Shown: piece after piece, positions 40,964 through 48,988 of the stretch
Numbering within the stretch: position 1 is the stretch's first letter
How the letters are laid out: each line of letters starts with the position of its first letter
NCBI RefSeq assembly: GCF_014202315.1
Contig: NZ_JACHGN010000017.1
Span: 186,001 to 250,000 of the forward strand
Source of the DNA: Thermocatellispora tengchongensis
GTDB taxonomy: Bacteria > Actinomycetota > Actinomycetes > Streptosporangiales > Streptosporangiaceae
Length of the DNA stretch: 64,000 nt
Direction of reading: 5' to 3'
Position numbers and translations under genes: made by a program
Notes under the pieces: model-generated
Databases searched by the model: none
The model's input: only the letters and a program-made list of their open reading frames with translations
What the model was told of the DNA's origin: nothing

Positions 40964-41659
40964 TCAAGATCCATATGGACGGCCGTACGTCCCCGTGCCT
41001 CGATCAACACCGTCCTCGGGCGGATGGCCGTCGGGTTTCCCGCGGAACGCGTCGGCGAGAGGGCCGTCGCCGATGACGGTCAGCGTGCCCGCGTCGTACG
41101 CCTCCGCCGGCGTGATCGCGCCCTGGACGAGGGCGCGGCAGGTCTCGCTGCTCATCGTCAGCCGAAGGTCGGGATCGTCGGCCGCCCCGTCACCATAGGA
41201 CGGGCCGCCAAGGTGGACGTGGAAGACGCCCTCGTCCAGCCTGATCTCCACCACTCCGTCAAGGTCCGGCGCGCACTCCCGCAGCCGCTCGATCAGGGGG
41301 ATGGCGAACCAGTGCGCCCGCACCGCGTCCGTGGGCCGCCGGTCGGCGAGCTCGGACGCGCCCCACGCCGACAGGGCGGCCAGGACCGGCAGGAGATCCC
41401 GGCCGCGGGGCGTGAGCTCGTACACCGTGGCGGCGCCCGGCGGCGGCAGCTTGCGGCGCGTGACCACCCCGTCCTGCTCCAGCTCCTTGAGCCGGGCGGC
41501 GAGCATGTCGGTGCTGATCCCCGGCAGGTCGGCGTGCAGGTCGGTGTAGCGCCGGCGGCCGGCCAGCAGCTCGCGCACGATGAGCAGGGCCCATCGGTCG
41601 CCGATGACGTCCAGAGCGCGCGCCGCCGCGCAGAAGTGGTCGTAGCTCCGCCGTGCCAT
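40964..41659 (-). CDS. HxlR family regulator with C-terminal SCP2-like domain
   Basis: A 231-residue regulator. The HxlR winged helix occupies residues 1-105 (ALDVIGDRWALLIVRELLAG, then LPGISTDMLAARLKELEQDG). The C-terminal about 100 residues form a sterol-carrier-like domain (VEIRLDEGVFHVHLGG, ALVQGAITPAEAYDAGTLTV) seen in a subset of actinobacterial HxlR proteins and probably used for ligand sensing. It diverges from an aminotransferase, with clustered CCAAGT/ACTTGG inverted repeats between the two starts, so it likely controls both. Confidence 0.9.
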   Translation of the reverse strand: MARRSYDHFCAAARALDVIGDRWALLIVRELLAGRRRYTDLHADLPGISTDMLAARLKELEQDGVVTRRKLPPPGAATVYELTPRGRDLLPVLAALSAWGASELADRRPTDAVRAHWFAIPLIERLRECAPDLDGVVEIRLDEGVFHVHLGGPSYGDGAADDPDLRLTMSSETCRALVQGAITPAEAYDAGTLTVIGDGPLADAFRGKPDGHPPEDGVDRGTGTYGRPYGS

Positions 41660-41675
41660 GCCGACACCTTAAAGG

Positions 41676-41711
41676 TTGGACTTTCCAAGTGGCTACTTGG
41701 TAGAACCAAGT
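41676..41711. promoter_or_regulatory. HxlR operator cluster
   Basis: TTGGA-CTT-TCCAA (41676-41688) overlaps CCAAGT-4-ACTTGG (41685-41700), which in turn overlaps ACTTGG-5-CCAAGT (41695-41711). These three inverted repeats lie in the 92-base gap between the HxlR gene and the aminotransferase gene. Confidence 0.68.
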
Positions 41712-41751
41712 GTCCTTTCGGCGAAGCGCGCCCCGCGATGGAGACCAGCAC

Positions 41752-42966
41752 ATGGAGTTTCGGCAGTCCAGCAAACTGAACGGCGTCTGCTACGAGATCC
41801 GCGGGCCGGTGATCGAGCACGCCAACGCCCTGGAGGAGGCGGGGCACAGCGTGCTGCGGCTCAACACCGGGAACCCGGCGCTGTTCGGGTTCCAGGCGCC
41901 CGACGAGATCCTCCAGGACATGATCCGGAACCTGCCGCGCGCCCACGGCTACACCGACTCGCGCGGCATCCTGCCCGCCCGCCGCGCCGTCGCCCAGTAC
42001 TACGAGCAGCGCGGCATCGAGCGGGTCGGAGTGGACGACGTCTACCTCGGCAACGGCGTCTCCGAACTCGTCACGATGGCCGTGCAGGCGCTGGTGGACG
42101 ACGGCGACGAGATCCTGATCCCGTCACCGGACTTCCCGCTGTGGACGGCCGTCACCAAGCTGGCGGGCGGCAAGGCGGTGCACTACAGGTGCGATGAGTC
42201 CGCCGACTGGTACCCCGACCTCGACGACATGGCCGCCAAGGTCACCGGCCGCACCAAAGGCGTCGTCATCATCAACCCGAACAACCCCACCGGCGCCGTC
42301 TACCCCCGCGAACTGCTGGAGGGCATTCTCGACCTGGCGCGGCGGCACGGGCTGATGGTCTTCGCCGACGAGGTGTACGACAAGATCCTGTACGACGACG
42401 CGGTGCACCATCACGTCGCGGCCCTCGCCCCCGACCTGGTCTGCCTGACCTTCTCCGGGCTGTCCAAGTCGTACCGCGTGGCCGGTTTCCGCGCCGGCTG
42501 GCTGGCCGTCACCGGTCCCCGGCAACACGCGGAGAACTACCTCGAAGGCCTGACCATGCTCGCCTCGATGCGCTTGTGCGCCAACGCCCCCGGCCAGCAC
42601 GCCATCCAGGCCGCCCTTGGCGGCCGGCAGTCCATCGAGGACCTGGTGCTGCCCGGCGGACGTCTGGAGGAGCAGCGTACGCGCGCCTGGGAGCGGCTCA
42701 ACGAGATTCCGGGGGTCTCCTGCGTCAAGCCCAGAGGGGCGGTGTACGCGTTCCCCCGGCTGGACCCGGCCGTGCACAAGATCGTCGACGACGAGCGGTT
42801 CGTGCTGGACCTGCTGCTGCGCGAGAAGATCCAGGTCGTGCAGGGCACCGGCTTCAACTGGCCGTACCCCGACCACTTCCGCATCCTGACCCTGCCCTAC
42901 GCCGACGAGCTCGACGCCGCGATCAGCCGCATCGGCCGCTTCCTCGACGGATACCGGCAGGTGTGA
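41752..42966 (+). CDS. Class I/II aminotransferase (AlaA-like)
   Basis: A 404-residue PLP enzyme of fold type I. It has LNTGNPALFGF near the N-terminus, INPNNPTGAVYP (about 179-190), FADEVYDKILYD and the PLP-binding lysine in FSGLSKSYRVAGFRAGW (about residue 244). The pattern fits glutamate-pyruvate aminotransferases that make or use alanine. ATG 41752 follows a weak GGAGA site. Controlled, by inference, by the divergent HxlR protein. Confidence 0.9.
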   Translation: MEFRQSSKLNGVCYEIRGPVIEHANALEEAGHSVLRLNTGNPALFGFQAPDEILQDMIRNLPRAHGYTDSRGILPARRAVAQYYEQRGIERVGVDDVYLGNGVSELVTMAVQALVDDGDEILIPSPDFPLWTAVTKLAGGKAVHYRCDESADWYPDLDDMAAKVTGRTKGVVIINPNNPTGAVYPRELLEGILDLARRHGLMVFADEVYDKILYDDAVHHHVAALAPDLVCLTFSGLSKSYRVAGFRAGWLAVTGPRQHAENYLEGLTMLASMRLCANAPGQHAIQAALGGRQSIEDLVLPGGRLEEQRTRAWERLNEIPGVSCVKPRGAVYAFPRLDPAVHKIVDDERFVLDLLLREKIQVVQGTGFNWPYPDHFRILTLPYADELDAAISRIGRFLDGYRQV

Positions 42967-42969
42967 GCC

Positions 42970-43463
42970 CGGCCGGTGAGCCGGTTTCGCGATTTGGAAC
43001 CACCACACCAGGGTGCCGAACGCCACCACCGCGAGCAGGCGCGGCCACAACCGCTCGCCGCGCCGGCGCCATCCGTTCAGCACCAGCGCCACGACGAGCG
43101 GGACGGAATGGACGGCGATGCTCGCCGGGACGCGGGCCGGGCCGGGCGAGCGCGTCCAGGACGCCGCGGGCGATCTCGGGGCATTCGAGCGCGGGCTCGG
43201 GCCACCGGCTGCCGCGCTGCTCAAGGACGATCGCGTCGCGGTCGCGGCCGAGGGTCATCTGCGACAAGTAGCCGGTGAGCTGGATCGATCCCGAGCCGGG
43301 CCCGCCGCTGGTGTACACGACGGGGTCGGGCTTGCGGTCGGGGGCCGTCGATCGGCGCACCGCGAACCCCACCTTGATCGTCCTGCTTCCGGGCACGCCG
43401 CGCCGTTCGGGGACCAGCAGGAAGCCGCACCGCGTACCGGCGGGGACCTGAACCGGGCATACT
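42970..43463 (-). pseudogene. Decayed alpha/beta-hydrolase (tripeptidyl aminopeptidase type)
   Basis: One minus-strand frame (43463 to about 43130) reads like the N-terminal part of a secreted peptidase: TRCGFLLVPERRGVPGSRTI, then PVVYTSGGPGSGS, then RDAIVLEQRGSRWPEPALEC. A different frame just after it encodes a membrane-helix tail (PLVVALVLNGWRRRGERLW and LLAVVAFGTLVWW). The serine-nucleophile core of some 300 residues between the two parts is missing. Thus the gene has lost its start, its middle and its frame. Confidence 0.72.
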
Positions 43464-43744
43464 CACGGACGAGGAGTGGGAGTTCATCGAGCGCCGCGGC
43501 CCTGGTGGCGGCCGGCGCCGAACCCCTCGCCCATGCCGGCTTCGCCGTGGTGTTCATCGCACTGTTCGAATTGGTTCAGGCGAACGAGGACCTCGCCCAG
43601 AAGCTGGGCCCGTACCTGGGCGGGTCAGGTATTGCGCGGCTGTCCGCGAAGCACGTCAGCCGCGCCTACGACAAGCTGTACGGCCCCAAGGCCCGCCCCT
43701 CCGATCCGTGCGATGAGCCGCAAGGTAGAGCGTCCGCTCTTTGA
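43464..43744 (+). pseudogene. Coding fragments of unknown and transposase origin
   Basis: LTDEEWEFIERRGPG (43468 onward) resembles the start of IS5-type transposases. After a frame change, about 80 codons with strong codon bias (FIALFELVQANEDLAQKLG, then ARLSAKHVSRAYDKLYGPKA) run to the stop at 43742-43744. I do not recognise this second protein piece. It has no clear start with a ribosome site. Confidence 0.45.
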
Positions 43745-43867
43745 TCTTGTTGATGCGGCGTTCCGCCTATTGCGCGTCGCGCGGCAATGGTCAGTGCTGG
43801 CGCCGGGGCGAAGCGAGGCGCTCGGTTCCCGACCTGCGGCGTGCGCATTTCAGGGTTACTTGATTGC

Positions 43868-43977
43868 CCCCTACGGCACCGCCCACCACCGCTGGAAGGC
43901 TGCTGCGCCGCCACCGGCGTCGACATCGACATCCACCCGCTACGCCACGCCCACGCCACCGAGCCGAAGCCTCGTCT
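43868..43977 (+). pseudogene. Tyrosine recombinase/integrase remnant
   Basis: Two short pieces in different frames, YGTAHHRWKA and ATGVDIDIHPLRHAHATE, match the catalytic end of tyrosine recombinases (the HxLRH box) but nothing else of the enzyme survives. Confidence 0.55.
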
Positions 43978-44028
43978 TGTTGCGCCGCCGTTGTGGTCTG
44001 CCGGCCCATGCGGGGGGACAATCCGTGC

Positions 44029-44379
44029 ATGGCAGATCGGCCGAGCGTCGGACCTGGGTTTGTGATCTTCACCGTCTGCTGGCTCGCGTTCCAATCGTTC
44101 GTCATGTACCAGATCACCACGGCTGTTCAGGAGTCAGGTCCTCTGGCTGTGATGCTGGCCATGTCCGCGTCAGGGATCGTCCTCGTGCTCGCGTATATCG
44201 GCATCGTCCTCGCCGCGGCGGCGGTCATGGGGAAAGCCGGACGCGAGCGGAAACGGTACTTATCTGCAATAACCTCGGTGCCGTCCTGGGAGAACATCCC
44301 GCCCGCGGCGAGGGCGACTCGTTCTAAGGCTGCGGGGATCGGAGTCCGTCACATAGCGAAAGCTCTGTGGCGGTTGTAA
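44029..44379 (+). CDS. Small two-helix membrane protein, unknown function
   Basis: A 116-residue protein starting ATG 44029 (GGGGGGA upstream at 44012-44018). An alternative ATG 44008 adds seven residues. Two hydrophobic helices cover about 10-30 and 38-65 and are followed by a basic cytoplasmic tail (GKAGRERKRYLSAITS). I do not recognise a family. It sits alone among gene remnants, so its activity is uncertain. Confidence 0.5.
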   Translation: MADRPSVGPGFVIFTVCWLAFQSFVMYQITTAVQESGPLAVMLAMSASGIVLVLAYIGIVLAAAAVMGKAGRERKRYLSAITSVPSWENIPPAARATRSKAAGIGVRHIAKALWRL

Positions 44380-44416
44380 CGGATCGTCTCCGTGGTGAAG
44401 TGACAGGGGGCATCCA

Positions 44417-44515
44417 GTGGACACAACCGCCGCGGCCGAGGCGTTCAACGCCACGCTCAAGCGCGAGACTCTGCAGGGCGCCCGGCACTGGCCTACCGCC
44501 CACGCCGCCGCCATC
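44417..44515 (+). pseudogene. IS3-family transposase fragment
   Basis: About 30 codons, AAAEAFNATLKRETLQGARH and then WPTAHAA, match the C-terminal integrase part of IS3-type transposases (the SFNATLKRE region). No inverted repeats or further transposase sequence is found around it. Confidence 0.65.
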
Positions 44516-44559
44516 GGCACTTGGGAGAAACGCTGCTCCAGGGGGCGCGCCCAGGGGGC

Positions 44560-44940
44560 GTCGTCGGGGCGGAGTGTCGATCATGCGGGACTCGAACGAG
44601 ATCTGCCGGAAACCATCGATCCGGTTGCGGTGAGCGCGGCGCGAGCTTGCCGGGATGGTCCTGGTCCAGGCGATCGCGGCCTCGAAGGCGTCCACCAACT
44701 CGCTGGTCACCTCGGCAACCATGCCGCCGTGCCAGGCCGGCAGAACGGCCACGCACTCGCCGAGGACCGTCTCCACCCAGCCGGCCGTCCAGCCGAGCCG
44801 TAGTCCGGCCTGCCCGGCCGTGGTGAAGCCGTCGGGGTCGCGAGCTCGGACGGCGTCGGCCGGGCCCGTCAGATGCCTGATCCCGGCCGGCTCCAGGTCC
44901 AGCCGCCAACGGCCGGTCCCGATCGCGAAGACGCGTTTAT
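44560..44940 (-). pseudogene. Unrecognised coding fragment without a start
   Basis: A minus-strand frame with strong G/C third positions reads FAIGTGRWRLDL, RHLTGPADAVRARDPDGF and AWHGGMVAEVTSELVDAFEA, and has no start codon with a ribosome site. It runs into the antisense of the IS3 fragment. It looks like the remaining part of a gene cut by insertion. The family was not recognised. Confidence 0.4.
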
Positions 44941-46805
44941 TGCCGGTGCCCCGATGCGGCCATTTGGCGAATGTGGTGCAGGACCAGCGCCGGTTCGGCA
45001 AGGTGCACGTAGTGGTCGCCAGTGGGTGCGACGATGTGGCGTCCACGTGTTGATAGGGCCGCGATCTGCCGGTGATGGGCGATGATCTGCTGGTCGGGGC
45101 GAGCGCTGATGACGGCCACAGGCAGCGAGCCCCACGATCCGGCGGTTCGGGGCAGCTTGCGGAGGGCTTGGGTGCTGGTGTCGTAGGTGCGCATCTCCGC
45201 GGCGGCGGCTGTCCAGGTGGACGGGCCGAACACCACGGGGACGTTGTCGCGGGTGAGCCGGGGTTCTCGCGGGTCCACCATCCATGCGCCTGTACGAAGC
45301 AGACCCACAGCGGTCGCCGCGGACCACGCCTTGGCCTGAATCGTGGCCAGGAGGGCGAGATCGTCCTTGCTGTACTCGTCGGCGGGGTCAAGCAGGACGA
45401 TGCCGGCAACACGGTCCGGCCATCGGGCGTGGAACAGGCGCGCGATGTGTCCGCCCCACGAGTGCCCGACGAGCACGAACGGTCCGGGTTCGCCCGCCCG
45501 GGAAAGTAACGCGGCGAGATCGGCGGCCTGGGTGGTGACGTCCTGCTCCCCAGGTCCTTGGCTGCTCCAGGCATAGCCGGCGCGGTCGTAGGCGCAGGAG
45601 CGCCGACCGGAGGCGGCGAGCGTGTCCTGGAGATCCGCCCACGTGGTGGCGGAGTCGCCCCATCCGGACGCGAAGACCACCGTGGGCCCCTGGGATCCCA
45701 GGCAGCGCAGGTGGAGTTGGTGTGTGCCCAGGTCGACCAGGCGCCCGGGGGATGCATGGCGCTGTGGGTCGGTGGGCGCGAGTGACTGCTCGACGGCCGC
45801 GCCGGTCAAGCAGGCCACCAGCAGGGTGCCGAGGAACCCTGTCCGCACGCGCCGCATCCAGCCTGCGCGCGCTGTCACGCGGGCCGGCACCGGCTCGCGT
45901 TCGGCCGCGCGGCGGAACGCACCGCTGCCCACGAGGGCGGCGATGGCTGCGAGCATGACCAGCCAGCCCGGCCACCCGCTGAGCCCGATGGTCCAGGGAT
46001 TGCTCAGCGCCCTGGGGTCGTCGGAGGCGAACAGGACGTTGACGAAGCCGATGACCAGCGTGTTGTTCGCGGCGTGGGCGACCACGCAGGGCCAGATGAG
46101 CCCGGAGGCCAGGCGTAGCCAGCCGAGCAGCACGTTGAAGAGCATCACGGTCACCAGGAAGGGGACCAGCCGATGGGCGGTGCCGGTGCCGACGTATCCG
46201 GGCAGGTGCCACAGCCCCCAGATCAGGCCGCCGAGCAGCAGTGCAGGCCACAGCCCGAGTGGCCGCAGCCGAGGCAGCAGGAAGCCCCGCCAGGCCCATT
46301 CCTCGCAGAAGGCCAGCGGCAGCAGCAGGACGAACAGCCCGAGGTTGACGGCCAAGGCGGACAGGATCGGCCCGATGGGCACGTCGTCCTGTCCGACCGT
46401 CTCCGGCGCGTAGACGCCGCGCAGCCCCGAAAACCCCGTGAGGTCGGCCGGATACACCCCGGCCAGCGCGCCGATCGCCACGGCCAGGAAGGCGAACACG
46501 AGCGGGGCCGCCAGCCCGATCACGCACAGGCGCACGAGCCGCCCCTTCGGGGGCAGCGGCGCCATGGCAGTGTCGCGCGGGATGTCGCCGGGCCGGCGGA
46601 TCCAGCGTACGACCACGAATGTCGCCACGCCGACACCGAGCATGCCGCCGCCAGCGACGAGGTCGACGCCGGTGAGCATCCGCAACAGCCACAGCAGCCA
46701 CGGGACCGTGAAGGCCAGGAGCAGGAAAACGGTCAGCTCACGTCGGCGAAAGCCGCGGAGACCCTCCCGCGTATCGGCGGCTTGCAGCTCAGGGCTTGAG
46801 CGCAT
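44937..46805 (-). CDS. CPBP intramembrane protease fused to alpha/beta-hydrolase
   Basis: A 622-residue fusion. Residues 22-300 form a CPBP/CAAX-type membrane protease with about eight helices and the metal/catalytic residues E168, E169, R173 (CEEWAWRG), H200 (WHLPGY) and H244/N247-N248 (AHAANN). A further helix (about 320-340) leads to an alpha/beta-hydrolase (360-615) with nucleophile S449 (GHSWGG), D473 (LLDPADE) and the H599/H602 region (GDHYVH). Start ATG 46805 follows AGAAAGGA. It is the second gene after the PH-like protein, under the divergent YtrA operator. The hydrolase should face outside or inside depending on helix count, which is not certain. Confidence 0.88.
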   Translation of the reverse strand: MRSSPELQAADTREGLRGFRRRELTVFLLLAFTVPWLLWLLRMLTGVDLVAGGGMLGVGVATFVVVRWIRRPGDIPRDTAMAPLPPKGRLVRLCVIGLAAPLVFAFLAVAIGALAGVYPADLTGFSGLRGVYAPETVGQDDVPIGPILSALAVNLGLFVLLLPLAFCEEWAWRGFLLPRLRPLGLWPALLLGGLIWGLWHLPGYVGTGTAHRLVPFLVTVMLFNVLLGWLRLASGLIWPCVVAHAANNTLVIGFVNVLFASDDPRALSNPWTIGLSGWPGWLVMLAAIAALVGSGAFRRAAEREPVPARVTARAGWMRRVRTGFLGTLLVACLTGAAVEQSLAPTDPQRHASPGRLVDLGTHQLHLRCLGSQGPTVVFASGWGDSATTWADLQDTLAASGRRSCAYDRAGYAWSSQGPGEQDVTTQAADLAALLSRAGEPGPFVLVGHSWGGHIARLFHARWPDRVAGIVLLDPADEYSKDDLALLATIQAKAWSAATAVGLLRTGAWMVDPREPRLTRDNVPVVFGPSTWTAAAAEMRTYDTSTQALRKLPRTAGSWGSLPVAVISARPDQQIIAHHRQIAALSTRGRHIVAPTGDHYVHLAEPALVLHHIRQMAASGHRQ

Positions 46806-46829
46806 GGTGGCGGTCCTTTCTGGGGGGGG

Positions 46830-47195
46830 TCATCGCTTTGCCTCCGAGATGGCGGCAGCCACCTGGGCGGCACCGGTGGTGCTGATGAGCAGTTCGTCGT
46901 AGCCGAGCTTTGATGTGCCGGGGTCGAGGGCGATGTGCAGGGCGGGCACGCCGCGCCGCGCGCAGACGAACTGCCGGGCTCCGGCCGGCGGCCCCCAGGA
47001 ACCGATCTTGAGAAGCCCGGTGACGAGCACGCCGGCGCGGCGCATTCCTCGGGTCTTCCGTAGTGGCCGCTCGACGTCGGTGACGTGGCGCACGGTGGTC
47101 AACGGGATGGTGAGCGCGCCGCGCAGGGCGAAAGGGCGCTCCCAGAAGGTGAACCGGACGCTCAGGGCATCACGGTGGAGGGTCACTGAGGCCAT
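46830..47195 (-). CDS. Small PH-like domain protein
   Basis: A 121-residue soluble protein starting ATG 47195 after GAAAGGA. The pattern of strands (DALSVRFTFWERPFALRG, LTIPLTTVRHVTDVE) and the C-terminal helix (TTGAAQVAAAISEAKR) resembles bacterial PH-like domains. It lies 24 bases before the CPBP-hydrolase fusion, with a run of eight G in between, so the two form one unit divergent from the GntR gene. Confidence 0.65.
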   Translation of the reverse strand: MASVTLHRDALSVRFTFWERPFALRGALTIPLTTVRHVTDVERPLRKTRGMRRAGVLVTGLLKIGSWGPPAGARQFVCARRGVPALHIALDPGTSKLGYDELLISTTGAAQVAAAISEAKR

Positions 47196-47231
47196 GTTGT
47201 CTTCCTTTCGCACACCGGGATACGTCTCCTC

Positions 47232-47260
47232 TATCTGTTATAGCTCATCTATATCAGATA
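47232..47260. promoter_or_regulatory. YtrA-type GntR operator
   Basis: TATCTGTTATAG and CTATATCAGATA form a 12+5+12 dyad (ten of twelve positions matched). It overlaps the expected -10 region of the GntR gene and lies 37 bases from the divergent PH-like gene. Probable autoregulatory site for both units. Confidence 0.72.
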
Positions 47261-47265
47261 AGATT

Positions 47266-47679
47266 GTGGTTGTGCTCCTGACGATCGACCTCGGCAGCGA
47301 GGTGCCGCTTTACCAGCAGATCCGCGACCGGGTTGTGGAAGCCATCGCCGGTGGTGATCTGGCGGAGGGGTCTGCCCTGCCTTCCATCAGGCAGCTGGCC
47401 GCCGACCTGGCGATCAACTTCCACACCGTGAATAAGGCCTACGACCTGCTGCGCCAAGAGGGGATCATCCGCATCAACCGCAAGAGCGGAGCCATGGTCC
47501 GCCGCGACCCTTCCTCTGGGCCCCCGCAGCCCGGCTACGCCGACGACTGGCAGGCGCGGCTGCGCACGCTCCTGGCCGAGGCCACCGTGCAGGGCATGAC
47601 CGCCGACGAGGTGCTCCAGCGGTGCGGCGACACCCTCGCCTCGTTCCACACCGAGCCGACCACGAAGGAACCAGCATGA
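47266..47679 (+). CDS. YtrA-subfamily GntR transcriptional regulator
   Basis: A 137-residue short GntR protein. The winged helix covers residues 8-75 (VPLYQQIRDRVVEAIAGGDL, then LPSIRQLAADLAINFHTVNK), and a short helical tail replaces the large sensor domain. GTG 47266 or GTG 47272 is the start. No ribosome site precedes them, and the AT-rich dyad ends six bases upstream, which suggests leaderless translation. The stop overlaps the next gene (ATGA). Confidence 0.88.
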   Translation: MVVLLTIDLGSEVPLYQQIRDRVVEAIAGGDLAEGSALPSIRQLAADLAINFHTVNKAYDLLRQEGIIRINRKSGAMVRRDPSSGPPQPGYADDWQARLRTLLAEATVQGMTADEVLQRCGDTLASFHTEPTTKEPA

Positions 47680-48788
47680 CCATGCTCGCCCTCGCCTGCC
47701 TTGCCCAGGCCGCACTGCTCACCGTTGCCGCCTGGTCCTTGCCGGTGCTGGCCCGTCCAACGCTGCCCTTCGGCGTACGGGTGCCGGCGGCCCGTGTGAC
47801 CGACCCGGCCATCACCGCGCAACGCCGCCGCTACTCACGGGCGGTGGTGACCCTCGGCGTACTGGCCGCCCTCGTGTCGGCCGCCGCCGTCATACGCGGC
47901 ACCCCCGGCGTGCTCACGGCCACCGCCGTGCTCCTGGGCGCCGCCGACATCGCGCTCTACGCGACCGCGCACCGCGCGATCCACGCCGCCAAACGGCACG
48001 GCAACTGGTACGCCGACACACGACAGGCCATCACCGCCGACACCACCTGGCGTACCCACCCGGTACGGCCACCATGGCCGCTGCTGATTCCCTCGCTCGC
48101 CCTGCTGACCGGCACCGCCGCCATCGGGCTCGCGCGATACGGCAGCCTGCCCGACACGCTGGCCGCCCTGCGCGGGCTAGGCGTCGACGTCCACCATCGC
48201 GTCGCCACCACCCCCGTGACCGCCTTCGCCCCGGTCCTGTCCCAGACCGCGATCACCATCCTCGCCCCACTGCTTGTGGCCGTCATCGTCCGAGCCAGAC
48301 CCGAGACGGACGCCGAGCACCCGGCGAGCTCGGCTCGACGCTACCGCGTATACGTGCGCGGCATCGCCACCCTCCTGCTGGCCGGCGTGGCCTGCGCCAA
48401 CCTCACCCTGCTTCTGCTGGGCCTTCAGCAGTGGGATCTCCTCACGCCCTCGCCGCTGACAACGGCGGCGACCTGGGCGCCCATGGCGGCCGTCGTGGCC
48501 GCCTTCCTGATCTTCGGCGTCCGGGTCGGCGAAGCAGGCCACCGTCTCCCGGCCCAGCCCGGGGAATCCGGTTCCGGCTACGTGCAACGCGATGATGACC
48601 GGTACTGGCATCTGGCCGGAACCGTTTACATAAACCGCCACGACCCCGCGATCCTCGTCCACCAGCGCGTCGGCAGCCGATGGACACTCAATCTCGGTAA
48701 CCCCGTCGCCTGGACCGTGCTGGCCGTCCTCGCCTCGCTCGCGCTGCTGCAACTTCTCGGCATAATCGACCTGCCATCCACCAGTTGA
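47676..48788 (+). CDS. DUF1648/DUF5808-type multi-helix membrane protein
   Basis: A 370-residue membrane protein with about eight helices. The C-terminal motif DDDRYWHLAGTVYINRHDPA and VGSRWTLNLGNPVAW (about 305-350) marks the DUF5808 domain, and the N-terminal arrangement resembles SdpI/DUF1648-like proteins. The start ATG 47676 overlaps the GntR stop and follows GAAGGAA. Co-transcription with a YtrA-type regulator is typical of envelope-stress or antimicrobial-response loci. The actual function is unknown. Confidence 0.75.
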   Translation: MTMLALACLAQAALLTVAAWSLPVLARPTLPFGVRVPAARVTDPAITAQRRRYSRAVVTLGVLAALVSAAAVIRGTPGVLTATAVLLGAADIALYATAHRAIHAAKRHGNWYADTRQAITADTTWRTHPVRPPWPLLIPSLALLTGTAAIGLARYGSLPDTLAALRGLGVDVHHRVATTPVTAFAPVLSQTAITILAPLLVAVIVRARPETDAEHPASSARRYRVYVRGIATLLLAGVACANLTLLLLGLQQWDLLTPSPLTTAATWAPMAAVVAAFLIFGVRVGEAGHRLPAQPGESGSGYVQRDDDRYWHLAGTVYINRHDPAILVHQRVGSRWTLNLGNPVAWTVLAVLASLALLQLLGIIDLPSTS

Positions 48789-48988
48789 GGCGACTGGCAC
48801 TGCGGTCCGCATCTGAAAACGCCAGGTAAGGGGTTGCGGTGTGTGAGCACGTTCCGGGCGGCGTATCCGTTTGCCGGACTCGATCACCTCCATGGCTACT
48901 TGGGCCTGGACACGGTTGGCCGCCTGGAAGTTCTCGACCATGACCGCCACGTCCTGGCTGGTCGCTGCTGCGCTCGGCTCCGTGCACA
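48789..48988. other. Region after the DUF5808 gene, no secure gene
   Basis: A minus-strand frame from ATG 48987 (MCTEPSAAATSQDVAVMVEN) has fair codon use for about 45 codons and then degrades. It has no known motif and follows the amidohydrolase pseudogene directly, so it is probably a further remnant. Confidence 0.35.

Noticed and set aside
44937-46805. CPBP and hydrolase halves being two genes
   Set aside because: The frame is continuous through residues 300-360, with good codon bias and no internal start with a ribosome site. Fusion is the simpler reading.
46822-46829. Run of eight G before the CPBP-hydrolase gene as a phase-variation tract
   Set aside because: It lies in the intergenic spacer just before the preceding stop in minus orientation and does not change any reading frame. 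Expression effects are possible but unsupported.
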